Source: Pantoea sp. alder81
GTDB taxonomy: Bacteria; Pseudomonadota; Gammaproteobacteria; Enterobacterales; Enterobacteriaceae
Length of the DNA: 64,000 nucleotides
Assembly: GCF_020179835.1 (NCBI RefSeq)
Contig: NZ_JAIUDA010000003.1
Coordinates: 310,001-374,000, forward strand
Direction: 5' to 3'
The notes below the pieces were generated by a model that searched no databases, was not told the DNA's origin, and saw only the letters and a list, made by a program, of their open reading frames with translations. The position numbers and the translations under genes are program-made. Below, in pieces: positions 8,963-18,800 of the stretch. How positions within the stretch are numbered: position 1 is the stretch's first letter; each line of letters opens with the position of its first letter.

Positions 8963-10396
8963 ATGCGATTTTCACGACTTGTTACCGGATTAACCTGTGC
9001 GTTTATGCTGCAGGCACAAGCAGCCCCCGTTGAAGAATACATGCAGTATTTGCCAGACGGCGCAAACCTGGCGCTGATGGTGCAAAAAGTGGGCGCATCA
9101 ACCCCGATAATCGACTATCACGGCAAACAGATGGCATTGCCGGCCAGTACCATGAAGGTGATTACCGCACTAGCGGCCCTGCTGGAACTGGGTCCGGACT
9201 TCCGTTTTCAGACCACGATGGAAACCAAAGGCGCGGTCAGCGATGGCACGCTCAATGGTGATTTAGTGGCGCGCTTTGGTGGCGATCCAACGCTCAGCCG
9301 TCAGGATTTGCGCAACATGGTGGCAGCGCTGAAAAAGCAGGGCATCACACATATCAAAGGCAATCTGGTGATCGACACGTCGGTGTTCGCCAGCCACGAT
9401 ATGGCACCCGGCTGGCCATGGAACGATCTGACGCAGTGCTTCAGTGCCCCACCAGGCGCAGCGATTGTTGATAAAAACTGCTTCTCAGTGTCGCTGTACA
9501 GCGCTAACACGCCGGGCGAAAACGCCTTTGTGCGCATTGCGTCCTATTATCCGGCACATATGTTCAGCCAGGTGCGAACCATTGGCCGTAACAGTGGTGA
9601 TGGACAATACTGTGAACTGGATGTGGTACCAGGCGAGCTGAACCGCTACACGCTGACCGGGTGCATGCGCCAACGCGCTGAACCGTTGCCGCTGGCGTTT
9701 GCTGTGCAGGACGGTGCCGCATGGGCGGGCGAAATCCTCAAGGCAGAGTTACGTGCCGCGGATATCGATTACAGCGGCCATTTAGTGCGTCAGACGCAGG
9801 TTACCCCGCCGGGCACCGTGTTGGCCTCAACGCAATCCGCGCCGCTGCACAATCTGCTGCATACCATGCTGAAGAAATCCGACAACATGATTGCAGATAC
9901 CGTGTTCCGCACCATCGGCCATCACTATTTCAACGTTCCTGGCACCTTCCGCGCCGGTTCCGATGCCGTGCGTCGTGTACTGCGTGAAAAAGCCGGCGTT
10001 GACCTGGGTAACAGCATTCAGGTCGATGGTTCAGGCTTGTCGCGCCATGATTTGATCGCGCCGGATACCATGATGCAGGTGCTGCAATTCATCGCAAAAA
10101 ATGACTCAACGCTGAATTATATTTCGATGCTGCCGCTGGCCGGTTATGACGGCACATTGCAGTATCGCGGCGGTCTGCATGAAGCCGGACTGGATGGCAA
10201 AGTATCGGCGAAAACCGGCTCACTGCAGGGCGTCTATAATCTGGCTGGATTTATTACCACTTCCAGCGGTGCACGTGTCGCCTTTGTGCAGTATCTTTCT
10301 GGTTATGCGGTGCCGCCTGAAGATCAGAAAACGCGGCGTATTCCTCTGGTACGCTTTGAAAGCCGCCTCTACTCGGATATCAACAAAAACAACTAA
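8963..10396 (+). CDS. dacB: D-alanyl-D-alanine carboxypeptidase/endopeptidase DacB (PBP4)
   Basis: DacB is a periplasmic class C penicillin-binding protein that trims and cleaves peptidoglycan peptides. The 477-aa precursor equals E. coli in length. It has a signal peptide (residues 1-20, ending QAQA-AP), SxxK at Ser62-Lys65 (ASTMK), the SDN triad and KTG in SAKTGSLQG. The ORF opens 34 codons earlier, but MRFSRLVTGL is the family start. The stop codon overlaps the basR ATG (TAATG), so dacB-basR-basS are translationally linked. Confidence 0.97.
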   Translation: MRFSRLVTGLTCAFMLQAQAAPVEEYMQYLPDGANLALMVQKVGASTPIIDYHGKQMALPASTMKVITALAALLELGPDFRFQTTMETKGAVSDGTLNGDLVARFGGDPTLSRQDLRNMVAALKKQGITHIKGNLVIDTSVFASHDMAPGWPWNDLTQCFSAPPGAAIVDKNCFSVSLYSANTPGENAFVRIASYYPAHMFSQVRTIGRNSGDGQYCELDVVPGELNRYTLTGCMRQRAEPLPLAFAVQDGAAWAGEILKAELRAADIDYSGHLVRQTQVTPPGTVLASTQSAPLHNLLHTMLKKSDNMIADTVFRTIGHHYFNVPGTFRAGSDAVRRVLREKAGVDLGNSIQVDGSGLSRHDLIAPDTMMQVLQFIAKNDSTLNYISMLPLAGYDGTLQYRGGLHEAGLDGKVSAKTGSLQGVYNLAGFITTSSGARVAFVQYLSGYAVPPEDQKTRRIPLVRFESRLYSDINKNN

Positions 10397-11058
10397 TGAA
10401 ATTGCTGATCGTTGAAGATGACGCGCTGTTGCAATCGGGCCTGGCTCAGGCCCTGAGCGCGCAAGGTTATGCCGTTGACTGCGCCAGTACCGCTGCAGAG
10501 AGCAATGCTTTCTTACGTAGCGGGCAGTACAGCCTGATCGTACTGGATCTTGGTTTACCGGATCGCGATGGTGCCACGCTGCTGCGCCAGTGGCGCCGCG
10601 ACGGCATCAATGTGCCAGTGTTGATCCTGACGGCGCGTGATGCGCTGGAGGATCGTGTGGATGGCCTGGACGCCGGTGCCGACGATTATCTGGTTAAACC
10701 CTTCGCGCTGGTGGAACTGCAGGCGCGTGTCCGTGCCTTGATTCGCCGCTTTCAGGGCCACAGCGACAATCTGCTGCAACAAGGCGATCTCACGCTCAAC
10801 CTTAGCTCGCAGCAAGTGCTGCTGGAAGAGCGTCCGCTGGAGATCACCCCGAAAGAGTTCGCGCTGCTGACGCGCCTGTTGATGCGTGTCGGACAGAATG
10901 TGCACCGGGAAACCCTGCAGCAGGATCTTTACAGCTGGAATGACGATCCCGGATCTAACACCTTAGAAGTTCATATCCACAATCTGCGCCGCAAGCTCGG
11001 GAAAGATCGCATTAAAACCGTGCGTGGCGTGGGCTACCGTCTGGAAGTGCGCGAATGA
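10396..11058 (+). CDS. basR: Response regulator BasR (PmrA), OmpR family
   Basis: This is the DNA-binding response regulator paired with BasS, which in enterobacteria controls lipid A modification genes under Fe3+, acid or polymyxin stress. The 220-aa protein has a receiver domain with acidic pocket EDD (7-9), phospho-acceptor Asp51 (IVLDLGLP), Thr in LTARD and Lys in LVKPF. A winged-helix domain ends in TVRGVGYRLEV. Similarity to E. coli BasR is clear (LTPKE/ITPKEFALL, NTLEVHIHNLR). It lies behind dacB here, unlike E. coli where basRS follows eptA; no lipid A modification gene is nearby. Confidence 0.88.
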   Translation: MKLLIVEDDALLQSGLAQALSAQGYAVDCASTAAESNAFLRSGQYSLIVLDLGLPDRDGATLLRQWRRDGINVPVLILTARDALEDRVDGLDAGADDYLVKPFALVELQARVRALIRRFQGHSDNLLQQGDLTLNLSSQQVLLEERPLEITPKEFALLTRLLMRVGQNVHRETLQQDLYSWNDDPGSNTLEVHIHNLRRKLGKDRIKTVRGVGYRLEVRE

Positions 11059-12113
11059 ATAGCATGCGTCAGCGGTTACTGATCATGCTGGCGCTGATTC
11101 TCCTCACCTGTCAGGTGATGAGCGCCATCTGGCTGTGGCATGAAAGCCGGGAGCAAATCAGTTTCCTGGTGAATGAAACCCTCTCGGCTCAGGCGCGTAA
11201 CGACCGCGTCGAGAATGAGATCCGCGAAGCGATAGCTTCATTGCTGTTGCCTTCACTGGTGATGATCGCCTTAACGCTGCTGCTGTCATTCTGGGCGATC
11301 AACTGGATCATTCGTCCATTGCGTTCCCTGCAGGACAGCCTGGCGCATCGTTCTGCCGATAATCTCACCCCGCTGCCGGTTTATTCCGAGATGGATGAAA
11401 TCGTTGCCGTAACCTCCTCCATCAATCAGCTATTTTCGCGGCTCGATCACACGCTACAGCAGGAACGCCTCTTCACCGCCGATGCTGCGCATGAGTTGCG
11501 CACGCCACTGGCAGGTTTACGCCTGCATCTCGAGTTATTGCACCAGCAGCAGGTGCCGCAAAGTGAGATGCTGATCGAGCGTATTGATCAGCTGATGCAC
11601 ACCGTTGAGCAGCTATTGATGCTGTCGCGAGCCGGTCAGGCGTTGGCAGGAGGCCATTATCAGCAGTTGCTGTGGCAACAGGACATCATGCAGCCGCTGC
11701 AGCCAGAAATGGCCGAACTGTATGAGCAGCGCCAGCAAACACTGCACTGGCCGCACGGCAAAGATATTCCGCAACAGGGTGAAGCCGTGTTGCTGCGCCT
11801 GATGCTGCGTAATCTGCTGGAAAATGCCTCTCGTTACAGCCCGGAAGGCAGTGAAGTGAAGGTGAGAATGCAGCAGGACAAACAGCAGGTCATCATCGAA
11901 GTGTGGGATCAGGGGCCAGGCATTGAGGCCGATGCGGCAGAAGAACTGACGCAAGCCTTCCGTCGTCGCGATCAGCGTTACGGTGGCAGCGGATTGGGTC
12001 TGAATATTGTGCTGCGCATTGTGCAGATGCACCGTGGCAGGCTGGAATTGGTTAACCGTGAAGACAGCAGCGGGCTGATTGCCCGCTGCTATTTACCGCA
12101 TCAACTGCTTTAG
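11055..12113 (+). CDS. basS: Sensor histidine kinase BasS (PmrB)
   Basis: This is the membrane sensor partner of BasR, and its ATG overlaps the basR stop by four bases. The 352-aa protein has two membrane segments (about 8-27 and 64-86) enclosing a short periplasmic loop. That loop keeps two ExxE motifs, ESRE (30-33) and EIRE (55-58), the type reported to bind ferric iron in Salmonella PmrB. Then come HAMP, HisKA with His146 (AAHELRTPL), an N box (LLENASRYS) and G boxes (DQGPGIE, GSGLGLNI). Its stop overlaps the fepA stop on the opposite strand by four bases, marking the edge of the siderophore locus. Confidence 0.9.
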   Translation: MNSMRQRLLIMLALILLTCQVMSAIWLWHESREQISFLVNETLSAQARNDRVENEIREAIASLLLPSLVMIALTLLLSFWAINWIIRPLRSLQDSLAHRSADNLTPLPVYSEMDEIVAVTSSINQLFSRLDHTLQQERLFTADAAHELRTPLAGLRLHLELLHQQQVPQSEMLIERIDQLMHTVEQLLMLSRAGQALAGGHYQQLLWQQDIMQPLQPEMAELYEQRQQTLHWPHGKDIPQQGEAVLLRLMLRNLLENASRYSPEGSEVKVRMQQDKQQVIIEVWDQGPGIEADAAEELTQAFRRRDQRYGGSGLGLNIVLRIVQMHRGRLELVNREDSSGLIARCYLPHQLL

Positions 12114-14383
12114 AAGTGGGTATTGAGGCTCATGTAGTAAGTACGGCCTGATTCGTTGTAGGTATTGGCACCCGCACCGTAGAGATAGGCGCCCGTGGTG
12201 GCGTTACCGGTGGTTTGCGCATTACCTTCGCGGAAGTGACGCTTATCAAACAGGTTGTCGATACCCAAAGTGACGCTGGCGTACTTATTCACATCATAAG
12301 TCCCGCTCAGGCCAATGATGGAGTAAGGACTGACTTTATCGGCCGCGCTTCCCGTCACAGGCTGACCTTTGTAGTCATACTTTTTCGGTGTTTGCGTGCC
12401 GTACCAGGTCAGCGTGGTCTGCAGCGACAGATCCTGCGTTGCCTGCCAGCTCAGCGTTGAGTTCAGGGTGTATTCCGGGATGATCGACAGACGATCGCCG
12501 GTTTCCTTGTTCTTACTCTGCAGCATGTAGGTGAAGTTGTTGTTCCAGCTCACGCTATCCGAGAACGGCACATTCACCGTACCTTCAAGCCCTTCCACCA
12601 CCGCCTTCGGTACGTTTTCCCACTTATAGATATCCGTGGTGCCATTTGAGGCTTTACCGACCGCTGCGTAACCCGCTTCAATCTTGTTACGGTAATCGTT
12701 ACGGAACCAGGTCAGACCCGCCTGATAACCTTCGTGTTTCCACTCCAGTCCAATCTCTTTGTTGAAACTGTTCTCGGCTTTCAGGTCTGGATTACCCTGC
12801 AGATAACAAGCGCCGGTGCTGGCAGCACAGCCCTGACCGTTGCTGTACAGCAGGTAGTTCGGGTTGGTCTGATACAGGCTTGGGGCTTTGTAAGCGAGGC
12901 CAGCGCCCATCTTCAGCGTGAAGTCATCACCCAAACCTTGCGACAGGTTCAGCGATGGGCTCCAGTTATTGCCCACAATCGAGTGATGATCGAAACGCAG
13001 GCTTGGCGTCAGCATGGTGCTGTCGGTCAGCTCCATGTTGTCTTCAGCGAACAGTGAGAAGATTTCCGCCTGTGAATACGGGCTACGACCGGTATTCGAT
13101 ACGCCAGGCACGGAACCGTAACTCGCAGCCTGGGTGGTTGAAGACGGATCCTTCATGCTCTGCTGGTTCCATTCGGTACCCAGCGTTGCCGTCTGATTAA
13201 TCAGCCACTCAAACGGAATGCTGACTTCGCTGTGCAGCAAAATATCGTCTAACTGAATGGTATTAAAACCATCATTGGAGAAGATACCTTCCGTACCACC
13301 TGCCAGACCTTCGTTGATACGGCTGTTACGGGTTTTCTCGTAACGCGCGTAGGTATTGGTGCTCACACCGTTATCCCAGGCGCCCGTCCATTTCAGCGAG
13401 ATGTTTTGACGATATAGACGATTAGTTTCATCGCCGTACAGGCTCTTCACCAGCGCGCTGGTGTTGGTATTCTGAGTATCGCCTGCGTACAGGTTGCCCT
13501 GACGGCTATAACCGGCCTGCAGTTCCAGGGTTTGCATCGGGGCAAACGTCCAGCTCAGCAAGGCATTGATATCTTTATTCACCGAACCTTCACGACCCGA
13601 AGGATAGCTGCCCGCATAAGTACCGGTACGCGCTGCCGCATGGCCTTCGTTAATGTCATAGGCATCGGCCTGGGTTTTGGCTAATCCACCGTACAAGCGG
13701 AAGTTGAAGTCATCGCCCAGCGGCCCTTCAAGGCTGAAGTTAGTGCGTTTGGTGGAACCTTCCGATTTGTGTTCCGGCGCATTGAGGTAGGTGTTCCACG
13801 AACCATGCCACTGCTGATCGGTGTATTTCTTAGTGATGATGTTCACTACGCCGCCTGCTGCGCCGTTACCGTAACGCACCGCGGCCGGGCCACGAATCAC
13901 ATCAATGCGATCGATCATTTCTGGCGGCACCCAGTTGGTATCACCGCGCGTATCACGCTCGCCACGCCAGCCCAGACGTACTGAGTTGCGGCTGGTGATC
14001 GGCATACCATCCACCATGATCAGGGTGTTTTCTGGCCCCATGCCGCGAATATCAATCTGACGATTGTTACCGCGCTGGCCGCTGGTGGAGTTACCGGTCA
14101 GGTTGACGCCTGGCATGGTACGAATGATTTCCGACACATCACGCGCAGGGGGATGCTTTTTAATTTCATCTGCGGTGATGGTTGAAACGCCGGGTGCCTG
14201 CAGGTTCTGCTGCTGTGCGGTCACCATTAACGTGCCGCCATTCATTGATTCGGCGTCGGTAGTGGATTGGCTGCTGGTCGTCTTGCTGGAAGTGTCTGCT
14301 GCCCAGGCGCTGCCGGAGAGCAGTGAGGCGCTGAGCCCCAGTTCAATCAAAATAGCTAATGATAATCGTGAGTAACGCGTCAT
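12110..14383 (-). CDS. fepA: TonB-dependent ferric enterobactin receptor FepA
   Basis: FepA is the outer-membrane gated channel importing ferric enterobactin with TonB energy. The 757-aa precursor has a signal peptide ending SAWA-AD (cleavage after about residue 28) and a TonB-box-like segment GTLMVTA (50-56). The plug domain is highly conserved (NLQAPGVSTITADEI, IDIRGMGPENTLIMVDG), and a 22-strand barrel ends in the aromatic MSLNTHF typical of BamA substrates. Identity to E. coli FepA is high throughout. It is transcribed away from fes; in E. coli entD follows fepA, but here basS does. Confidence 0.97.
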   Translation of the reverse strand: MTRYSRLSLAILIELGLSASLLSGSAWAADTSSKTTSSQSTTDAESMNGGTLMVTAQQQNLQAPGVSTITADEIKKHPPARDVSEIIRTMPGVNLTGNSTSGQRGNNRQIDIRGMGPENTLIMVDGMPITSRNSVRLGWRGERDTRGDTNWVPPEMIDRIDVIRGPAAVRYGNGAAGGVVNIITKKYTDQQWHGSWNTYLNAPEHKSEGSTKRTNFSLEGPLGDDFNFRLYGGLAKTQADAYDINEGHAAARTGTYAGSYPSGREGSVNKDINALLSWTFAPMQTLELQAGYSRQGNLYAGDTQNTNTSALVKSLYGDETNRLYRQNISLKWTGAWDNGVSTNTYARYEKTRNSRINEGLAGGTEGIFSNDGFNTIQLDDILLHSEVSIPFEWLINQTATLGTEWNQQSMKDPSSTTQAASYGSVPGVSNTGRSPYSQAEIFSLFAEDNMELTDSTMLTPSLRFDHHSIVGNNWSPSLNLSQGLGDDFTLKMGAGLAYKAPSLYQTNPNYLLYSNGQGCAASTGACYLQGNPDLKAENSFNKEIGLEWKHEGYQAGLTWFRNDYRNKIEAGYAAVGKASNGTTDIYKWENVPKAVVEGLEGTVNVPFSDSVSWNNNFTYMLQSKNKETGDRLSIIPEYTLNSTLSWQATQDLSLQTTLTWYGTQTPKKYDYKGQPVTGSAADKVSPYSIIGLSGTYDVNKYASVTLGIDNLFDKRHFREGNAQTTGNATTGAYLYGAGANTYNESGRTYYMSLNTHF

Positions 14384-14558
14384 TGTTTTTCATTCCTGGA
14401 TGGCCAGTAAAAATGCCGTTGGATTCTTAACTGGCGAGCCGGTGAGAATATCCCTGTCCTTATCGCGCCCAGTTCCAGACCTGGCAGTGCCATCCGTTGC
14501 GTAACCTTCCAGGAAGGAAAGAGTCAGGCGGAACGAGCGTGCTCTTTTGAGCGGAAAC

Positions 14559-14593
14559 ACCCTATTGCAAATGCAAATAGTTATCAATAGTAT
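14559..14593. promoter_or_regulatory. Overlapping divergent fepA and fes promoters with a shared Fur box
   Basis: For fes (+): TTGCAA (14565-14570), 17 bp, TAGTAT (14588-14593). For fepA (-): TTGATA (14587-14582), 17 bp, TAGGGT (14564-14559). The two promoters interleave. TGCAAATAGTTATCA (14572-14586) matches 12 of 14 defined positions of the 7-1-7 Fur consensus and covers the spacers of both, so one repressor site could shut both directions. The fepA transcript would have a leader of roughly 170 nt. Confidence 0.7.
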
Positions 14594-14644
14594 TAATTAT
14601 TAATCTTATGTAAATCTTTCCCTACACAGTGACTGGCAGCCCCT

Positions 14645-15856
14645 ATGACCTGGCGAAATGATGTAACCGGTAGCGAAGCCTGGTGGCAGGAGCAACAATC
14701 TCAGGGTATCCCGCGAATTGACCCTCAGCAGGATGGCACCTGCCTGGTGACCTTCTTCTGGCGCGATCCACAAGGCAGTGAAAAAACTTCAACGATTCAA
14801 CGTGTGTGGATCAACATTACTGGCGTCACCGATCACCACCAGAAGCGTCCACCCCAATCACTGGTGCGCGTAACAGGTACCAATGTTTGGTACTGGCAAA
14901 CCGCGCTGCCGTCCAACTGGCGTGGCAGCTACTGCCTGATGCCCGATGAGCAGGCAACCGACTTTAGCGGCGAAGCGGACATGTACGCATTGCGTAACTG
15001 GTGGCGTGACAAATTCCCCACGGCGAAGGCCGATCCATTGAATACGCTGCGCGGCTGGGCCGGTGGGCGAGGTATGGGTGTCTCGCCACTGCATCTTCCG
15101 CAGGCACCTGACCAGCAAATCTGGCAATCCATTGATGATGGCAGTGCAGCTGACATCGCTTTGCAGCAATATCAATGGGATAGCGAGCTGTTAGGCAATA
15201 GTCGCAAAGTGTGGATTTATGCCACTGGCGAGTCCAATAACGCGCAACGTCCACTGGCCATTCTGCTGGATGGACAGTTTTGGGCGAATCAAATGCCGAT
15301 TGCCGGGCCGTTGCAACAACTCACTGACGCCGGAACACTCCCGCCCGCCGTTTATCTGTTTATCGACATCATCGATCGTGAGCACCGCAGTCGTGAACTG
15401 CCCTGTAACCCGCAGTTCTGGCAAGCCGTGCAGCAGGAGTTACTGCCGCAGGTGGCGCAATGTGCACCTTATCGCCAGCAGGCAGCCAGCACGCTGGTGG
15501 CCGGGCAAAGTTTTGGCGGACTGGCATCGGTGTTTGCCGCTCTGCATTTCCCGGAGACGTTTGGCAATGCGCTGAGCCTTTCCGGATCATTCTGGTGGCC
15601 CGAACGCGGCAATCCATACGGCTGGCTGTTACAGGCGCTGGATAGCGGTTTGGCACCGAAGCAGCCGCTGCGTTTCTGGCTGGAAGCAGGTAAACGTGAA
15701 GGCCTGATTCTGCAAGCCAATCAACAATTAGAACAAAAACTTACCGCTGCCGGCTATCAGGTAAATTACCTGCCGGTGGAGGGCGGCCATGACGCGTTAT
15801 GCTGGCGCGGTGGTCTGCTCGACGGTCTGCAAGCCCTGTGGCGCAATCCGACTTAA
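14645..15856 (+). CDS. fes: Enterobactin esterase Fes
   Basis: Fes is a cytoplasmic esterase that cleaves the trilactone of imported ferric enterobactin so iron can be reduced and released. The 403-aa protein has an N-terminal lid/domain rich in Trp, followed by an esterase-D-type alpha/beta hydrolase. The nucleophile elbow is GQSFGG and the catalytic His lies in GGHDALCW near the C-terminus; the substrate-binding segment FIDIIDREHRSREL is also present. It starts at ATG 14645, about 50 bp after the predicted promoter. Only 32 bp separate its stop from entF, leaving no room for the MbtH-like ybdZ found there in E. coli. Confidence 0.96.
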   Translation: MTWRNDVTGSEAWWQEQQSQGIPRIDPQQDGTCLVTFFWRDPQGSEKTSTIQRVWINITGVTDHHQKRPPQSLVRVTGTNVWYWQTALPSNWRGSYCLMPDEQATDFSGEADMYALRNWWRDKFPTAKADPLNTLRGWAGGRGMGVSPLHLPQAPDQQIWQSIDDGSAADIALQQYQWDSELLGNSRKVWIYATGESNNAQRPLAILLDGQFWANQMPIAGPLQQLTDAGTLPPAVYLFIDIIDREHRSRELPCNPQFWQAVQQELLPQVAQCAPYRQQAASTLVAGQSFGGLASVFAALHFPETFGNALSLSGSFWWPERGNPYGWLLQALDSGLAPKQPLRFWLEAGKREGLILQANQQLEQKLTAAGYQVNYLPVEGGHDALCWRGGLLDGLQALWRNPT

Positions 15857-15888
15857 CTTCATCACGCAGGACGCAAACCGGAGCACAG

Positions 15889-18800
15889 ATGTCTGAATCT
15901 CTGATGAACAAAACCATGACAGAACAACATACCTTGCCCTTAGTGGCAGCTCAGCCCGGCATCTGGATTGCCGACCAACTGACCCAGCACCACAATGCTT
16001 ATGCGGTGGCGCACTTTGTCGAATTGTCAGGCGCCATCGACACTGACCTGCTGGCGCAGGCGATCGTGGCCGGCATGCAGGAAGCCGATACGCTGAATAT
16101 GGCTTTTGCCGAAGTCGAGGGTGAAGCGCTGCAGTGGCTGCAACCGCAGGCGTTTAGCACGCCTGAAATCGTGGATTTGCGCGATGAGGCAGATGCAGCG
16201 GCCAAAGCTCGCGCGTTAATGCGTGAAGACATGAACGGGGATTTGCGCGTACTGAGCGGTGCCCCATTATGGCATCACACGCTGTATCGCATTGGCGATC
16301 AGCATTGGTTTTGGTATCAGCGCTATCACCATTTGGTGGTGGATGGCTTCAGCTTTACCGCCATTACTCGCCGCATCGCCAATCTCTACACGGCAGCCGT
16401 GCAGCAGCAGGATGCCGAGCCGACGCCCTTTATCCCGTTTAGCGAAGTGGTCGAAGAGTACCAGCGCTACCAGGAATCCTCTTCGTTCACCCGCGATCGC
16501 GAATTCTGGCGCGAAAAAGGCACGGCACTGCCCTCGCCCGCTTCGCTGTCACCGCTGCCGCTGGCCGGACAAAGTGCTTCGACCGATCTGCTGCGCCACA
16601 GCGTGACGCTCGACCACCACACTTTCCAGACGCTGGTCAGCCAGCATCCTCAATCCAGCGCCGCCGATCTGGCCTTTGCGCTGGTCGCCTTGTGGCTTGC
16701 GCGACTCAGTGGACAGAACGATTTCGCCGCCGGATTTATCTTTATGCGCCGCATCGGATCTGCCGCGCTGTGCGCCACCGGTCCGGTGATCAACGTGTTA
16801 CCGATGGCCGTGCATTATGATCCCACCCAGCCGCTGAGCGCGCTTGCTGCCCAGCTGGCAGGTGAAGTAAAGAAAATGCGCCGCCACCAGCGTTATGACG
16901 CGGAACAGGTACAGCGCGATCTTGGCCGACTCGGGGATGGGGATCCGCTGTACGGCCCGGTAATCAATCTGAAGATGTTTGATTATCAATTGGATTTTGC
17001 CGGTGTTGATGGCATTACACATCAGCTGGCATCTGGCCCGGTGCGCGATCTGGAAATCGCAATTTACATCAGTGAACAGGGTGAGTTGACGCTGGAGTTG
17101 CTGGCGAATGCCGAGCGCTATAGCGAATCCACGCTGATGCGCCATGCCAGCCGTTTTGCCCTGCTGCTAAATCAACTCGCAGAGCAACCGCAGCGTGCGT
17201 TGGGTGAACTGGATCTGCTGACCACGGCAGAACATGCGCAGATCGCGGGTATCAATCAGACTGCACATCCCGTGCCGGTTGAAACGCTGGCGTCGTTGCT
17301 GTCGCAGCAGGTTGAGCGCACGCCTTACGCCCCCGCGCTGGCTGATGCCACGCATCAACTCAGCTACCGCGAAATGCAGCAGCAGCTGTATGCCCTGGCA
17401 GCCGATCTCAGTACAGCAGGCGTACAGCGCGGTGATATCGTCGCAGTGGCATTGCCACGCTCGGTGCAGCTGTCACTGGCATTGCAAGCGATCGTGTCGC
17501 TCGGCGCGGCCTATCTGCCGCTGGACACCGGTTATCCCGACGAACGTTTACAGCTGATGCTGGAAGATGCCGCACCCAAAACGTTGATCACCTCAGCGGC
17601 ACTCAGTGACCGTTTCAGTGCTATCGACCCTGTAAAGCAGCTGCATTTTGATGCGCTTTACACCGCGCCAGACGCGCCACAACCCGCCAGCGCGCCAACA
17701 CCGCAGGATGGCGCTTACATCATCTACACATCAGGATCTACCGGGCGTCCGAAAGGCGTATTGGTCGGTCATGAGGCGATCGTTAACCGCCTGTTGTGGA
17801 TGCAGGATCGCTATCCGCTGCAAGCCGACGATGTGGTATTGCAGAAAACCCCGAGCAGCTTCGATGTGTCCGTGTGGGAATTCTTCTGGCCGCTGCTGGT
17901 GGGCGCGCAACTGGTGATGGCACCGCCAGAAGCGCACCGCGATCCGGAAGCACTTCAGCAACTGTTTGCGCGTTACAAAGTGACCACCACGCATTTCGTC
18001 CCTTCTATGCTGGCGGCCTTTGTCGCGGCGCTGGACAATGAACAGTCGATTGCCTGTTGTAACAGCCTGCGCAATGTCTTCTGTAGTGGTGAAGCGCTGC
18101 CGACCGATCTGTCGCGTGAGTGGGAGAAACTGACGCGGGTGCCGCTGCACAACCTGTATGGCCCAACCGAAGCGGCAGTCGATGTCAGCTGGTATCCGGC
18201 GTTTGGCGAGGCCCTGGCAGCGGTAGATGGGGCCAGCGTGCCGATTGGTTTCCCGGTGTGGAATACCGGATTACGCATTCTTGATGCGCGTATGCAGCCA
18301 GTACCGCCGGGCGTGGCGGGCGATCTCTATTTAACCGGCGTACAGCTGGCGCACGGCTATCTCGGCCGCCCGGATCTGACCGCCAGCCGCTTTATCGCTG
18401 ATCCTTTTGCCGCAGGCGAGCGCATGTATGTGACCGGAGACGTGGCGCGCTGGCTGGATAACGGCGCAGTGGAATACCTTGGACGCAGCGACGATCAGCT
18501 GAAGATCCGTGGCCAGCGTATCGAACTTAACGAAATCGATCATGTGATGAGCGCACAGCCTGGCATTGAGCAGGCGGTAACACATGCTGTGGTACTCGGC
18601 GGTGCCGCCGCACAGGGTGGTGATGCGCGTCAGCTGGTGGGTTACGTCATCGCAGAGCACGCCGTCGATGGTGACGCACTGCGTGATGCGTTGGCGCAAC
18701 GCCTGCCTGCGCACATGGTGCCGGTGGCGATTGTGCAACTGGATGCCTTCCCGTTGAGCAGCAACGGTAAATTGGATCGTAAAGCCTTACCGCTGCCGCA

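Noticed and set aside
14350..14368. Fur-box-like GCTAATGATAATCGTGAGT inside the fepA signal-peptide codons
   Set aside because: It matches 14 of 19 consensus positions but lies within the coding sequence; the better-placed site at 14572-14586 explains regulation. Noted as a possible auxiliary site only.
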